Shown in pieces: positions 16,569 to 25,694 of a DNA stretch of 64,000 nt (within the stretch, counting starts at the first letter, position 1; every line of letters begins with the position of its first letter). The notes beneath the pieces were generated by a model that saw only the letters and a list, made by a program, of their open reading frames with translations, searched no databases and was not told the DNA's origin. Source of the DNA: an uncultured Kiloniellaceae bacterium (GTDB lineage Bacteria > Pseudomonadota > Alphaproteobacteria > Kiloniellales > Kiloniellaceae); assembly GCA_947500035.1 (NCBI GenBank), contig CANMQP010000010.1, positions 1 through 64,000 of the forward strand, read 5' to 3'. Made by a program: the position numbers and the translations under genes.

Positions 16569-18918
16569 TGCCCGGAACCTGGACGCCGAGGCCATCTCGG
16601 GCGGCGTGCATCACGCGCTGAAGCATGATTCGGCGCACAAGCACGTCACTGGTGAAGCCGTCTACGTCGACGATATCCCCGCGCCGGCGAACCTGCTCCA
16701 TCTCGCCGCGGGGCAATCCACTCGCGCGCACGCGAAGATTCTCTCGATGGACCTCTCCATAGTGCGTCAGGCGCCCGGAGTGGTGGCGGTTCTGACAGCA
16801 GAAGACATTCCCGGTGAAAATGACGTCGGGCCCGTCATCCATGACGATCCGGTCTTTGCCGAGAAGATCGTCGAGTTCATTGGACAGTCGCTCTTCGCGG
16901 TGGCCGCGGAAACCCGTGAAGAGGCGCGCCGCGCGGCGCTTCTGGCGAGGATCGAGTATGAAGATCTGGAGCCGGTCCTGAGCGTCGAGGATGCGTTGGC
17001 GCAAGGGAATTTCGTGCTCCCGGATCATGTCATCCGGCGGGGTGATTCCAAAGCGGCCCTGGATCGCTCAAAGCACCGTCTCAGCGGCAGCTTGCACGTC
17101 GGTGGCCAGGACCATTTTTACCTGGAAGGCATGGTCTCCCTGGCCTTGCCTGCCGAGGACGGTGACGTTCAGATCTGGTGCTCGACCCAGCATCCGAGCG
17201 AGGTTCAGCATAACGTCGCGCGCGTTCTCGGGCGGCCGTCCAATGCGGTCACCGTCGACGTTCGGCGTATGGGGGGCGGTTTCGGCGGCAAAGAGACCCA
17301 GTCGGCGCTCTTCGCGGCCATCGCAGCGCTGACGGCGGTTCGCACCGGCCGTCCGGCCAAGTTCTGCGTCGATCGCGACGACGATATGATCATGACCGGC
17401 AAGCGGCACGATTTCCGGATCGACTACGATGTCGGCTTTGACGATGACGGACGGATCGAGGCGGTCGACTTCATGCAGGCCTCGCGTTGCGGAATGTCGG
17501 CGGATCTCTCAGGCGCGATCAGCGACCGGGCGATGTTCCATGCGGACAATGCCTACTATCTGAACGACGTGACCATCACCTCGCACCGCTGCAAGACCAA
17601 CACGGTCTCCAACACGGCGTTTCGGGGCTTCGGCGGTCCGCAGGGGATGGTCGGCATTGAACGGGTGATCGACGAGGTCGCCTTCGCCCTGGGCAAGGAT
17701 CCGCTCGAAGTGCGGAAGCTGAACCTATACGGCGGCGAGGGCCGGAACATCACGCCCTATTCCATGACGGTCGAGGACAACGTCCTGCCTGAGATCATCG
17801 AGGAACTGGAGCAGTCGTCAGACTATGCCCGGCGCCGCGCGGAAATCCGGGCCTTCAACGCATCCAGTCCGGTGATGAAAAAGGGGATTTCCCTGACCCC
17901 GGTCAAGTTCGGGATCTCCTTCTCGACCAAACACCTCAATCAGGCCGGTGCGCTAATCCACATCTATGCCGACGGCAGTGTGCATCTGAACCACGGCGGC
18001 ACGGAGATGGGGCAGGGGCTCTACATCAAGGTGGCGCAGATTGTGGCCGAGGAGCTGCAGATCGATCTGGAACGGATCAAGATCTCGGCGGCCAGCACCG
18101 GCAAGGTGCCCAATACCTCGGCCACGGCGGCCTCTTCGGGCACTGATCTCAACGGCAAGGCGGCTCAGGCGGCGGCGCGGACGATCCGCGAGCGGCTGGT
18201 GGCCTTCGCGGCGGCCAGGTACGACGTCAAGCCCAGCGAAGTGCTTTTCCATGCCAACAAGGTCCGGATCGGCCCGCAGACCATCACCTTTGATGAACTG
18301 ATCGGACAGGCTTATCTGGCTCGCGTGTCGCTCTCCTCGACCGGTTTTTACAAGACACCGAAGATCTTCTATGACCGGGAGACCGCGAGCGGGCGGCCCT
18401 TCTACTACTTCGCCTATGGCGCGGCGGTTTCCGAGGTCATGATCGATAGCCTGACCGGCGAGCATAAGCTGCTGCGGGTCGATATCCTTCATGATGTGGG
18501 ACGCTCGATCAATCCGGCGATCGACCTGGGTCAGATCGAGGGTGGCTTTATCCAGGGTTACGGCTGGCTGACCAGTGAGGAGCTCTTCTGGGATGAGACG
18601 GGGCGTTTACGGACCCACGCGCCTTCGACCTACAAGATTCCGGCCTGTAGCGACCGGCCGGAGGACTTCCGGATGAAGCTGCTGGAGAGCGGCTGGAACC
18701 GGGAGGACGTCATTCACCGCTCCAAAGCCGTGGGCGAGCCGCCCTTGATGTTGGCGATCTCCGCTTTTCTGGCGCTTTCCGATGCGGTGGCGAGTGTTGC
18801 CGATTACCGGATCCGTCCCGACCTCGATGCACCGGCGACACCGGAGCGTGTTTTAATGGCGGTCGAGAGGCTTCGCCGTGAGGCCGAAGGCGGTGCGCAG
18901 ACCGGGGCCGCGCAATGA
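16561..18918 (+). CDS. xdhB: Xanthine dehydrogenase large subunit (molybdenum cofactor)
   Basis: 785 residues. The a/b hammerhead domain is at the N-terminus (KHVTGEAVYVDDIPAP). Molybdopterin contacts are seen in GGGFGGKETQ and AFRGFGGPQGMV, and the catalytic glutamate in KAVGEPPLMLAISAF near the C-terminus. It hydroxylates hypoxanthine to xanthine and xanthine to urate. I chose ATG 16561 because MPDARNLDAEAISGGVHHALK starts the family-like sequence and overlaps the xdhA stop; the open frame extends upstream to 16522 without similarity. It overlaps xdhC by 4 bases. Confidence 0.96.
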   Translation: MPDARNLDAEAISGGVHHALKHDSAHKHVTGEAVYVDDIPAPANLLHLAAGQSTRAHAKILSMDLSIVRQAPGVVAVLTAEDIPGENDVGPVIHDDPVFAEKIVEFIGQSLFAVAAETREEARRAALLARIEYEDLEPVLSVEDALAQGNFVLPDHVIRRGDSKAALDRSKHRLSGSLHVGGQDHFYLEGMVSLALPAEDGDVQIWCSTQHPSEVQHNVARVLGRPSNAVTVDVRRMGGGFGGKETQSALFAAIAALTAVRTGRPAKFCVDRDDDMIMTGKRHDFRIDYDVGFDDDGRIEAVDFMQASRCGMSADLSGAISDRAMFHADNAYYLNDVTITSHRCKTNTVSNTAFRGFGGPQGMVGIERVIDEVAFALGKDPLEVRKLNLYGGEGRNITPYSMTVEDNVLPEIIEELEQSSDYARRRAEIRAFNASSPVMKKGISLTPVKFGISFSTKHLNQAGALIHIYADGSVHLNHGGTEMGQGLYIKVAQIVAEELQIDLERIKISAASTGKVPNTSATAASSGTDLNGKAAQAAARTIRERLVAFAAARYDVKPSEVLFHANKVRIGPQTITFDELIGQAYLARVSLSSTGFYKTPKIFYDRETASGRPFYYFAYGAAVSEVMIDSLTGEHKLLRVDILHDVGRSINPAIDLGQIEGGFIQGYGWLTSEELFWDETGRLRTHAPSTYKIPACSDRPEDFRMKLLESGWNREDVIHRSKAVGEPPLMLAISAFLALSDAVASVADYRIRPDLDAPATPERVLMAVERLRREAEGGAQTGAAQ

Positions 18919-19961
18919 CCGGCGCGTCATCCTCCAAAAACCTGGGCAACCTGGATTGGCTTGCTGCACTCAAGCGTTTGGCGATTGCGGGCGAGCCCGC
19001 GGTCCTGGTGACTGTGAGTTCGGTAAAGGGCTCTACGCCCCGTGAGGCCGGGACCAAGATGGTGGTTACCGCCGAGGATTTCGACGGGACCATCGGCGGT
19101 GGTCATCTGGAGTACCGCTGCCTGGAGATCGCGCGCGATATCCTGCAGAAAAAACCGGATGGACGCGCGCGCCAGCACATGAGCTTTCCGCTCGGTCCCG
19201 CGCTCGGGCAGTGCTGTGGCGGGCATGCGGAGGTTCTGTTCGAAGCGGTTGTCGCCGAGGATGTCGAGGCGCTTGAGTCCGATCCGCACGCCCTGCTGGT
19301 AACCCCCCTGACTTCGGGGGATGGAGCGATGTACCTGCGGACGCCTTTTGCCGGGGAGGAGATTGAAGGATTGCCGCGTATCGCCACGGAGGCTGGACGC
19401 GAGGTCCTTATCCAACGCATTGGCGACAGGCATCCGCAGGTGTTTCTGTTCGGCGCGGGCCACGTCGGTCAGGCTGTGGTGAAAGCGCTGGAACCGTTGC
19501 CTTTCGCGGTGAGATGGATCGACAGCCGGGCAGAGCTATTCCCCGAGGAATGGCCCGCCAACGTCCGTCTCGAAGTGACGGATAAACCCGATCTCCAGGT
19601 GAAAGCGGCCGAAGCAAATGCGCTCTATCTGGTTATGACCCATAGCCACCAGCTCGATCTGGAGATCTGCGAGCGCGTGCTGCGCCGGGGTGATTTCGCT
19701 TACCTGGGCTTGATCGGATCGGAGACCAAGAGGGCGCGTTTCGTGCGGCGTTTGCGGATCAAGGGCGTCACCCGGGAGGCTGTGGACCGCATGACCTGCC
19801 CGATCGGCATTCCCGGGATCTCGGGCAAACATCCGGCGGAAATCGCCGCTTCGGTCTCGGCTCAGCTTTTGGTTGCCTGCGAGCGTGTCTCTGCGGCACA
19901 AAGGAGCCCTCGGGAGGAGGAACCCGGAGCAACGGATAAATCGCTGTTGCGGGGCTCGTGA
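18915..19961 (+). CDS. xdhC: Xanthine dehydrogenase accessory protein XdhC
   Basis: 348 residues. The N-terminal XdhC domain carries the conserved VTVSSVKGSTPREAGTKM and GTIGGGHLE stretches and GQCCGGHAEVLFE. The C-terminal half has a Rossmann fold (VFLFGAGHVGQAVVKAL). XdhC binds the molybdenum cofactor, promotes its sulfuration and inserts it into XdhB. Start overlaps the xdhB stop as ATGA. The last ~40 residues (RSPREEEPGATDKS) are polar and look disordered. Confidence 0.95.
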   Translation: MTGASSSKNLGNLDWLAALKRLAIAGEPAVLVTVSSVKGSTPREAGTKMVVTAEDFDGTIGGGHLEYRCLEIARDILQKKPDGRARQHMSFPLGPALGQCCGGHAEVLFEAVVAEDVEALESDPHALLVTPLTSGDGAMYLRTPFAGEEIEGLPRIATEAGREVLIQRIGDRHPQVFLFGAGHVGQAVVKALEPLPFAVRWIDSRAELFPEEWPANVRLEVTDKPDLQVKAAEANALYLVMTHSHQLDLEICERVLRRGDFAYLGLIGSETKRARFVRRLRIKGVTREAVDRMTCPIGIPGISGKHPAEIAASVSAQLLVACERVSAAQRSPREEEPGATDKSLLRGS

Positions 19962-20015
19962 ACCGGTAAGACCGCATAAGCGGCGGCCGGCGTTCTTTGG
20001 GAGAGGTGGGAGCAA

Positions 20016-21587
20016 ATGGTGCGAGAGACGGCATCGGGCGAGGGGACGGAGCCGGTGGTTCCAAGGCTCGAGCTCAGGGGGATCGAGAAGTCTTTTCCCG
20101 GCTGTAAGGCAAATGACGGCGTGGATCTGACAATCCTGCCGGGCGAGATCCATGCTCTTTTGGGGGAGAACGGCGCCGGCAAGAGCACTCTGGTCAAGAT
20201 CATTTACGGCATTCTCCATGCCGATGCCGGAACCATCTCTTGGGAAGGCAAGGAAACCCACATCGCAGGCCCGAGCTTTGCCCGAAACCTGGGCATCGGG
20301 ATGGTGTTTCAGCACTTTTCTCTGTTCGAAGCCCTGACGGTCGCGGAGAACATCGCGCTTGGTGTCGAAGGTGAACACGACATGCGCCGCCTGGAAGCCA
20401 GGATCGAGGAAGTCTCAGCGGCCTACGGCCTGCCGCTTGACCCGCGCCGCCATGTCCATAGCCTTTCGGTCGGTGAGCGCCAACGGATCGAGATTGTGCG
20501 CTGTCTGCTGCAGAACCCGCGGCTGCTGATCATGGACGAGCCGACCTCGGTGCTGACTCCGCAGGAGGTCGAGACGCTTTTCGGGACCTTGCGACGTCTT
20601 TCGTCCGAGGGCTGTTCAATTCTCTACATCAGCCACAAGCTGGACGAAATCAAACAGCTTTGCGACACCGCGACGGTGTTGCGGGGCGGTAAGTTCGTCG
20701 GTGACTGCGTGCCCAGCGAAGAGTCGGCCCAAAGCATGGCGCGGATGATGATCGGCGACGACGTCAAGGAGCCGAAGGCGGAAGGCAACGCCGAACCCGG
20801 TGAGGTGATGCTGTCGGTTGCCGATCTCTACCTCCAGAGTGAAGATCCCTTCGGGACCGACCTCAAGGCCGTCACCTTCGATGTGCATGCGGGCGAAATC
20901 TTCGGCATCGCGGGGATTGCCGGCAACGGTCAAAACGAGTTGCTGGCGGCGCTCAGCGGCGAGCAACTGGTCCCCGACAGTGCCGCCGTTGTGATCGCCG
21001 GTGAGGCGGCCGGGCGGCTCGGCCCGCGGCGCCGGCGCAAACTGGGATTGAGCTTCGTGCCCGAGGAACGTCACGGCCACGGGGCGGTGCCCGCCTTGCG
21101 CCTGACTGAAAACGCCTTTCTCAGTGCTCATCTAAGGGAAAAGCTGGTGCGCTGGGGCCTGATCGACTTCCCGAAGACCGCGGCTTACGCGCAGAAAATC
21201 TGTGAATCCTTCGATGTCCGGACTTCAGGGATCCATTCCGAGGCCAGCAGTCTCTCCGGCGGTAATCTTCAGAAGTTCATCATTGGCCGTGAAATCCTGC
21301 AGAGCCCGAGTCTCCTGATTGCTGCCCAGCCGACCTGGGGCGTGGACGCGGGCGCCGCGGCGGCGATCCATCAGGCCCTGATCGATCTGGCGGCATCAGG
21401 CGCCGCGGTCTTGGTGGTGTCTCAGGAGCTCGATGAGCTCTTTGCCATAAGCGACCGGATTGCGGTCATGTCCTCGGGGCATCTCTCGGCGGCGCGCCCG
21501 ACCCGTGCAACAACACTGGAGGAGATCGGCTTGCTCATGGGCGGCGACGGAACCGCGGCCGGGGAGCCGATGACCCATGTTGCTTAA
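20016..21587 (+). CDS. Nucleoside/purine-type ABC importer, ATP-binding protein (tandem ATPase)
   Basis: 523 residues with two ABC domains in one chain. The first has Walker A GENGAGKST, a signature SVGERQRIE and Walker B LLIMDEPTS. The second has the degenerate Walker A GIAGNGQNE and signature SGGNLQKFI, the layout of carbohydrate/BMP-type (YufO/NupO, RbsA-like) ATPases. A GGGAG precedes the ATG. With two permeases and a BMP-family binding protein downstream it makes a complete importer. Placement behind xdhABC suggests that it brings in purine bases, nucleosides or a related compound. Confidence 0.92.
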   Translation: MVRETASGEGTEPVVPRLELRGIEKSFPGCKANDGVDLTILPGEIHALLGENGAGKSTLVKIIYGILHADAGTISWEGKETHIAGPSFARNLGIGMVFQHFSLFEALTVAENIALGVEGEHDMRRLEARIEEVSAAYGLPLDPRRHVHSLSVGERQRIEIVRCLLQNPRLLIMDEPTSVLTPQEVETLFGTLRRLSSEGCSILYISHKLDEIKQLCDTATVLRGGKFVGDCVPSEESAQSMARMMIGDDVKEPKAEGNAEPGEVMLSVADLYLQSEDPFGTDLKAVTFDVHAGEIFGIAGIAGNGQNELLAALSGEQLVPDSAAVVIAGEAAGRLGPRRRRKLGLSFVPEERHGHGAVPALRLTENAFLSAHLREKLVRWGLIDFPKTAAYAQKICESFDVRTSGIHSEASSLSGGNLQKFIIGREILQSPSLLIAAQPTWGVDAGAAAAIHQALIDLAASGAAVLVVSQELDELFAISDRIAVMSSGHLSAARPTRATTLEEIGLLMGGDGTAAGEPMTHVA

Positions 21588-22668
21588 GCTGGAGCCGCGC
21601 GGCGAAACCTCCCGCGCAATGGTCTACCTGACGCCGCTGCTTGCGATCTTCCTGACCCTGATCATGGGCGCTGTCCTCTTCGCGCTTCTGGGGCATGATC
21701 CCTTGGAGGCCATGCACGCCTTTTTCATCGTGCCGGTTTCCAGCGCCTATGGCCTGGGAGAGCTTGGCGTGAAGGCCACGCCCCTGGTTCTCTGCGCCAT
21801 CGGTCTTGCGATCGGCTTCCGGGCCAATGTCTGGAACATCGGGGCCGAGGGACAGTTAACCCTGGGCGCGATCTTCGGCGGCGGGCTGGCGCTCTGGTTC
21901 TATGACAGTGACAGCGTGTTGCTCCTGCCGGCGATGGCTCTGGCCGGGGCCTTGGGCGGCCTGGCCTGGGCGGCCATCCCCGCCTTCCTGAAGCTGCGCT
22001 TCAACGCCAACGAGATTCTGACCAGCCTGATGCTGACTTATGTGGCGACGCTGCTGCTGAGTCTGCTGGTCCATGGACCCTATCGCGACCCCGATGGATT
22101 TAACTTTCCCGAGTCCCGGCTTTTCGAGGATTCCGCTCTGCTGCCGGTGATGATCGAGGGAACGCGTCTGCATCTGGGCGCGGCGGTGGCCGTCTTTGTG
22201 GTGCTTGCGGCCTGGTTGATCCTGAGCCGTAGTTTTATCGGATTTCAGATCAAGGTCATCGGCCTGACCCCGGCGGCGGCGGGTTATGCGGGCTTTCGTC
22301 ACAGCAACCTCGTATGGCTGACGCTTCTGACCGGCGGGGCGCTCGCAGGTCTTGCGGGCCTCTTCGAAGTGGCGGGCCCAATCGGACAGATCACGCCCGT
22401 GATCTCGCCGGGCTATGGCTTTACAGCGATTATCGTGGCCTTCGTCGGACGTCTTCATCCGATCGGCATTCTCGGTGCGGGGCTTTTGATCGCCCTATCC
22501 TATCTGGGCGGCGAGACGGTGCAGATCCAAATGGGCCTGCCGCAGGCGGTAACCGGCGTGTTTCAGGGTTTGCTTCTCTTCTTCCTGCTCGCCTGTGACG
22601 TCCTGATCCGCTACCGCATCCGCTGGACCCTCGGGACGCCGAAGGAAACCCGGAGGACGGCCGCATGA
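21577..22668 (+). CDS. ABC importer permease, BMP/nucleoside type (YufP-like)
   Basis: 363 residues, mostly hydrophobic with about 8-9 membrane helices. It has the conserved BPD_transp_2 block NVWNIGAEGQLTLGAIFGG and the later GVAGL-like AGLAGLFEVAGP and GYGFTAIIVAFVGRLHP stretches. It forms one half of the membrane channel with the next gene. It overlaps the ATPase gene by 11 bases and the next permease by 4 bases, so the three are translationally coupled. Confidence 0.92.
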   Translation: MLLKLEPRGETSRAMVYLTPLLAIFLTLIMGAVLFALLGHDPLEAMHAFFIVPVSSAYGLGELGVKATPLVLCAIGLAIGFRANVWNIGAEGQLTLGAIFGGGLALWFYDSDSVLLLPAMALAGALGGLAWAAIPAFLKLRFNANEILTSLMLTYVATLLLSLLVHGPYRDPDGFNFPESRLFEDSALLPVMIEGTRLHLGAAVAVFVVLAAWLILSRSFIGFQIKVIGLTPAAAGYAGFRHSNLVWLTLLTGGALAGLAGLFEVAGPIGQITPVISPGYGFTAIIVAFVGRLHPIGILGAGLLIALSYLGGETVQIQMGLPQAVTGVFQGLLLFFLLACDVLIRYRIRWTLGTPKETRRTAA

Positions 22669-23588
22669 TTGAGACGCTTGCAGCCATCCTGGTGACCGTC
22701 GTGACGGCCGCAACGCCTCTGGTGTTTGCGGCGACGGGTGAGCTGGTGACCGAGAAAGCGGGCGTGCTGAACCTGGGCGTCGAGGGCATGATGCTGGTCG
22801 GTGCGGTCAGCGGCTTCGCGGCGGCCATCGCGACCGGAAACCCGGCGATTGCGATCCTCGTGGCCATGATCGCCGGGGCTGTGATGGCATTTCTCTTCGG
22901 GGTTCTTACGCTTTCGTTGATGGCCAATCAGGTGGCCACCGGACTGGCGCTGACCATGTTCGGCGTCGGACTCTCGGCGCTGATCGGACAGGACTATGTG
23001 GGAACGCCCATCAAGGCATTGGCGAAGCTGGATATCCCGGTTTTATCGGATTTGCCGCTGATCGGCCCGGTTGTCTTCGGACAGGATTTCCTGGTTTATC
23101 TCTCGCTCGTCATGGTCGCCGGGGTGGCCTGGTTCCTGAAATCCACGCGGGCGGGATTGATCCTGCGCGCTACGGGCGAATCCCATGATGCCGCTCATGC
23201 GCTGGGATATTCCGTGATCGGGATCCGTTATCTTGCGGTGATGTTCGGCGGCGCCATGAGTGGTCTGGCGGGGGCTTACCTCTCGCTCGCCTATACACCG
23301 ATGTGGGCCGAAAACATGTCGGCGGGCCGGGGCTGGATTGCCCTGGCGCTGGTGGTCTTCGCCACCTGGAAGCCTGGACGGGTTTTGGTGGGGGCCTACC
23401 TTTTCGGTGGTGTGACGATCCTTCAGCTTCATGCGCAGGGCGCAGGCTTTGCCGTTCCCTCGCAGGCGCTGTCTATGTTGCCGTATCTGGCGACGATTGT
23501 GGTTCTGGTGGTGATTTCTCGGGATTCCACCCGTATTCGGTTGAATGCACCGGCCTGTATTGGCAAGGTTTTCCATCCGGAGACATAA
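22665..23588 (+). CDS. ABC importer permease, BMP/nucleoside type (YufQ-like)
   Basis: 307 residues. The family signature TEKAGVLNLGVEGMMLVGA is near the N-terminus, followed by about 8 membrane helices and the MSGLAGAYLSL and NMSAGRGWIALALVVF blocks typical of the second permease of BMP-type importers. Start overlaps the first permease stop as ATGA. It is followed by a 103-base gap and the binding protein gene. Confidence 0.92.
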   Translation: MIETLAAILVTVVTAATPLVFAATGELVTEKAGVLNLGVEGMMLVGAVSGFAAAIATGNPAIAILVAMIAGAVMAFLFGVLTLSLMANQVATGLALTMFGVGLSALIGQDYVGTPIKALAKLDIPVLSDLPLIGPVVFGQDFLVYLSLVMVAGVAWFLKSTRAGLILRATGESHDAAHALGYSVIGIRYLAVMFGGAMSGLAGAYLSLAYTPMWAENMSAGRGWIALALVVFATWKPGRVLVGAYLFGGVTILQLHAQGAGFAVPSQALSMLPYLATIVVLVVISRDSTRIRLNAPACIGKVFHPET

Positions 23589-23691
23589 GCCCCGACAGCC
23601 TCGCGCAGGGGCAAACCTGAAAACCGCAAATAACTGAAGGGCGGAAACCAGGGTGAACTTGAAACAGGGAATGATGACAAGGAGTTATGAG

Positions 23692-24768
23692 ATGATACAG
23701 GGAGTATTCAAGACACTCGGCGCCGCGGCGCTGGGGATGGCCGTGACGCTGGGCGCGGCCTCTGCCGAGCCGACCAAGGTCGGTTTTGTCTATGTCGGGC
23801 CGATCGGCGATCATGGCTGGACCTACCGCCATGACAAAGGCCGTCTGGCGATCGAAGAAGCCTTCGGTGACAAGGTCGAGACCAGCTATGTCGAGAGCGT
23901 GCCGGAAGGCGCCGACGCGGAGCGTGTTATCCGCCAGCTGGCCTCAACGGGTCACGATCTGATCTTCACCACCTCATTCGGGTACATGAACCCGACGGTC
24001 AAGGTCGCAAAACAGTTTCCGAACGTGAAGTTCGAGCACGCCACCGGCTACAAGCGTTCGGATAATGTCAGCACCTATGCGGCCCGCTTTTACGAAGGCC
24101 GCGTCATTGCCGGCATCCTCGCCGGCCGGATGACCAAGTCGAACGTGATCGGCTACATCGGCTCCTTCCCGATTCCGGAGGTTGTCCGTGGCATCAATGC
24201 CTTCACGCTTTCCATGCGCAAGATCAATCCTGATGCCGAGGTCAAGGTCGTGTGGGTGAACTCCTGGTACGATCCGGGCAAGGAAGGCGATGCAGCCAAA
24301 GCCCTCATTGATCAGGGTGCCGATATCATCGTTCAGCACACGGATTCCCCTGCGCCGATGCAGGTCGCGCAGGAGCGCGGTGTCTTTGCTGTCGGCCAGG
24401 CCTCCGACATGACGCAATTCGGTCCCAAGGCCCATCTGACCTCAATCATCGACGATTGGAACGGCTACTACGTCGAGCGGACGAAGGCTGTGATGGACGG
24501 TACCTGGTCGTCGGGAGACACCTGGGGCGGTCTGAACACCGGCATGCTTCGTATGGCAACGTATAATGAGGCTATCCCAGCTGAGGTCGTTGAAGAGGCC
24601 GAGGCGGCTCGCAAGGCGATTGAAGCGGGCAGCCTGCATCCCTTCGCAGGCCCGGTTCTCGATCAGGACGGCAAGGAGATGGTGGCGGCCGGGGCAGTTG
24701 CCGAAGACGGCATGCTGCTCTCCATGGACTGGTATGTTCAAGGCGTCCAGGGCAAGCTGCCCAAGTGA
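23692..24768 (+). CDS. BMP-family ABC importer substrate-binding protein
   Basis: 358 residues. A signal peptide covers about residues 1-25 (MIQGVFKTLGAAALGMAV then LGAASA, cut before EPTK). The mature protein starts with VGFVYVGPIGDHGWTY, the usual BMP/PnrA opening, and contains TTSFGYMNPTVKVA, GYIGSFPIPEVVRGINAF and IIVQHTDSPAPMQVA. No lipobox cysteine is present, so it is periplasmic rather than lipid-anchored. The ATG at 23692 has AAGGAG 7 bases upstream. Relatives bind nucleosides or other purine derivatives; ligand here is inferred from the xdh neighbours. Confidence 0.93.
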   Translation: MIQGVFKTLGAAALGMAVTLGAASAEPTKVGFVYVGPIGDHGWTYRHDKGRLAIEEAFGDKVETSYVESVPEGADAERVIRQLASTGHDLIFTTSFGYMNPTVKVAKQFPNVKFEHATGYKRSDNVSTYAARFYEGRVIAGILAGRMTKSNVIGYIGSFPIPEVVRGINAFTLSMRKINPDAEVKVVWVNSWYDPGKEGDAAKALIDQGADIIVQHTDSPAPMQVAQERGVFAVGQASDMTQFGPKAHLTSIIDDWNGYYVERTKAVMDGTWSSGDTWGGLNTGMLRMATYNEAIPAEVVEEAEAARKAIEAGSLHPFAGPVLDQDGKEMVAAGAVAEDGMLLSMDWYVQGVQGKLPK

Positions 24769-24819
24769 TGTAACGGTTTCTGGCGGCAATCTCTCGTGAT
24801 CGCTGCGTCCAGATAAAGG

Positions 24820-24856
24820 CACCCTCGCGGCAGTGGCTCGCGGGGGTGTTTTTTTT
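24820..24856 (+). terminator. Intrinsic terminator after the importer operon
   Basis: CACCCTCGCG (24820-24829) pairs with CGCGGGGGTG (24839-24848), followed by eight T residues. It lies 51 bases after the binding-protein stop. Confidence 0.9.
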
Positions 24857-24903
24857 GCGCCCCTGTCCTATCTCAAAAGAACATCCCGCCTCAAAAAACG
24901 AGA

Positions 24904-24927
24904 AAGGCCGTGCTTTTGCACGGCCTT
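24904..24927 (-). terminator. Hairpin, candidate terminator for the tRNA on the minus strand
   Basis: AAGGCCGTGC-TTTT-GCACGGCCTT is a perfect 10-base-pair hairpin. On the minus strand it is followed a few bases later by TTTTTT, downstream of the tRNA at 25131-25204. Between the hairpin and the tRNA (24928-25130) nothing else was recognised. Confidence 0.5.
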
Positions 24928-25130
24928 CTGGCAGCTGAAGCTTTTGCTTCGATGCCTCATCCCGATAACAGCGTTTATACCGCCGCGCTGTTGAGGTTTT
25001 GTTTCAATTCCATGTGATTACGGATAATTCGTCAGGATCGGGTGCGCAGGAGATCAGCGGCGGTAACACTGAAATTGCACGCACAGGGTCGTGCAGGTCA
25101 TGATCGAGGTTCGGTGGGAAGTAATTAATC

Positions 25131-25204
25131 TAGGGCCGGCAGGACTCGAACCTGCGACAGCACCGTTATGAGCGGTGAGTTCTAACCAACTGAACTACGG
25201 CCCC
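25131..25204 (-). tRNA. ileX: tRNA-Ile (anticodon CAU, lysidine type)
   Basis: A complete cloverleaf on the minus strand: acceptor GGGGCCG/CGGCCCT, D-stem GTTC/GAAC, anticodon stem CACCG/CGGTG with loop CTCATAA, T-stem GCAGG/CCTGC around TTCGAGT. The CAU anticodon could mean Met, but the loop CTCATAA and the GC-rich acceptor fit the minor tRNA-Ile whose C34 is changed to lysidine by TilS to read AUA. No CCA is encoded after the discriminator A. It is a lone tRNA gene. Confidence 0.85.
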
Positions 25205-25694
25205 AGATGTCTTGATCGATACACGCTCCCCGGCTGGCGTTCAAGCGGTAATCAATTGCCATCGCCTTTGAGGTGTTTCCTGCACGCAGGAAACGCCCCA
25301 TGGTCAAATTCATCAGTTTCTGATTTTTGCGAAGCAGGGAACAATCCCCGAACAGCAACCGCTTGGGCCGGTGAGCGGAAGCCCGAAATGCGTTGTTTTT
25401 CGCCTGGGGCGATTCAGAGAATTACAACTAAAAAAAGAACCCCCACAACGGTGTTGAGGGGGTGCCCGAAAGCAAGTTGTACAGGGAGACTCAGGAAAAC
25501 TGAGTGAGGCAAAGATAACCTCATATGGTTAACAATAGGTTAATGAAAGCTAAGAAAAAAAGCGAGCAAAAAATGCAGGCATCTATATTTTGTCATAACC
25601 GGCTCATTTAGGCGGCGGACACAAGAAACTACTGAGTCTGATCGATTCTTTGGGGATTACCTGCACTCATATTACTTTGTTTTTACGGAATTTT
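25205..25694. other. Gene-free stretch between tRNA-Ile and the patatin-like gene
   Basis: No convincing reading frame. It holds one strong hairpin at 25439-25463 and AT-rich DNA at about 25500-25600. Promoter elements for the tRNA should lie in its left part, but were not identified. Confidence 0.6.
25439..25463 (-). terminator. Intrinsic terminator, probably of the patatin-like gene
   Basis: ACCCCC-A-CAAC-GGT-GTTG-A-GGGGGT forms a 10-pair hairpin with one A/A mismatch. On the minus strand it is followed by TTCTTTTTTT, so it ends minus-strand transcripts arriving from 25695. Confidence 0.8.

Noticed and set aside
14853-16595. 580-codon open frame opposite xdhA
   Set aside because: Antisense shadow; xdhA has complete cofactor motifs and the antisense product resembles nothing.
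25131-25204. Reading the CAU tRNA as elongator or initiator methionine tRNA
   Set aside because: The CTCATAA loop with CACCG/CGGTG stem and GC-rich acceptor fit the lysidine-type isoleucine tRNA better.
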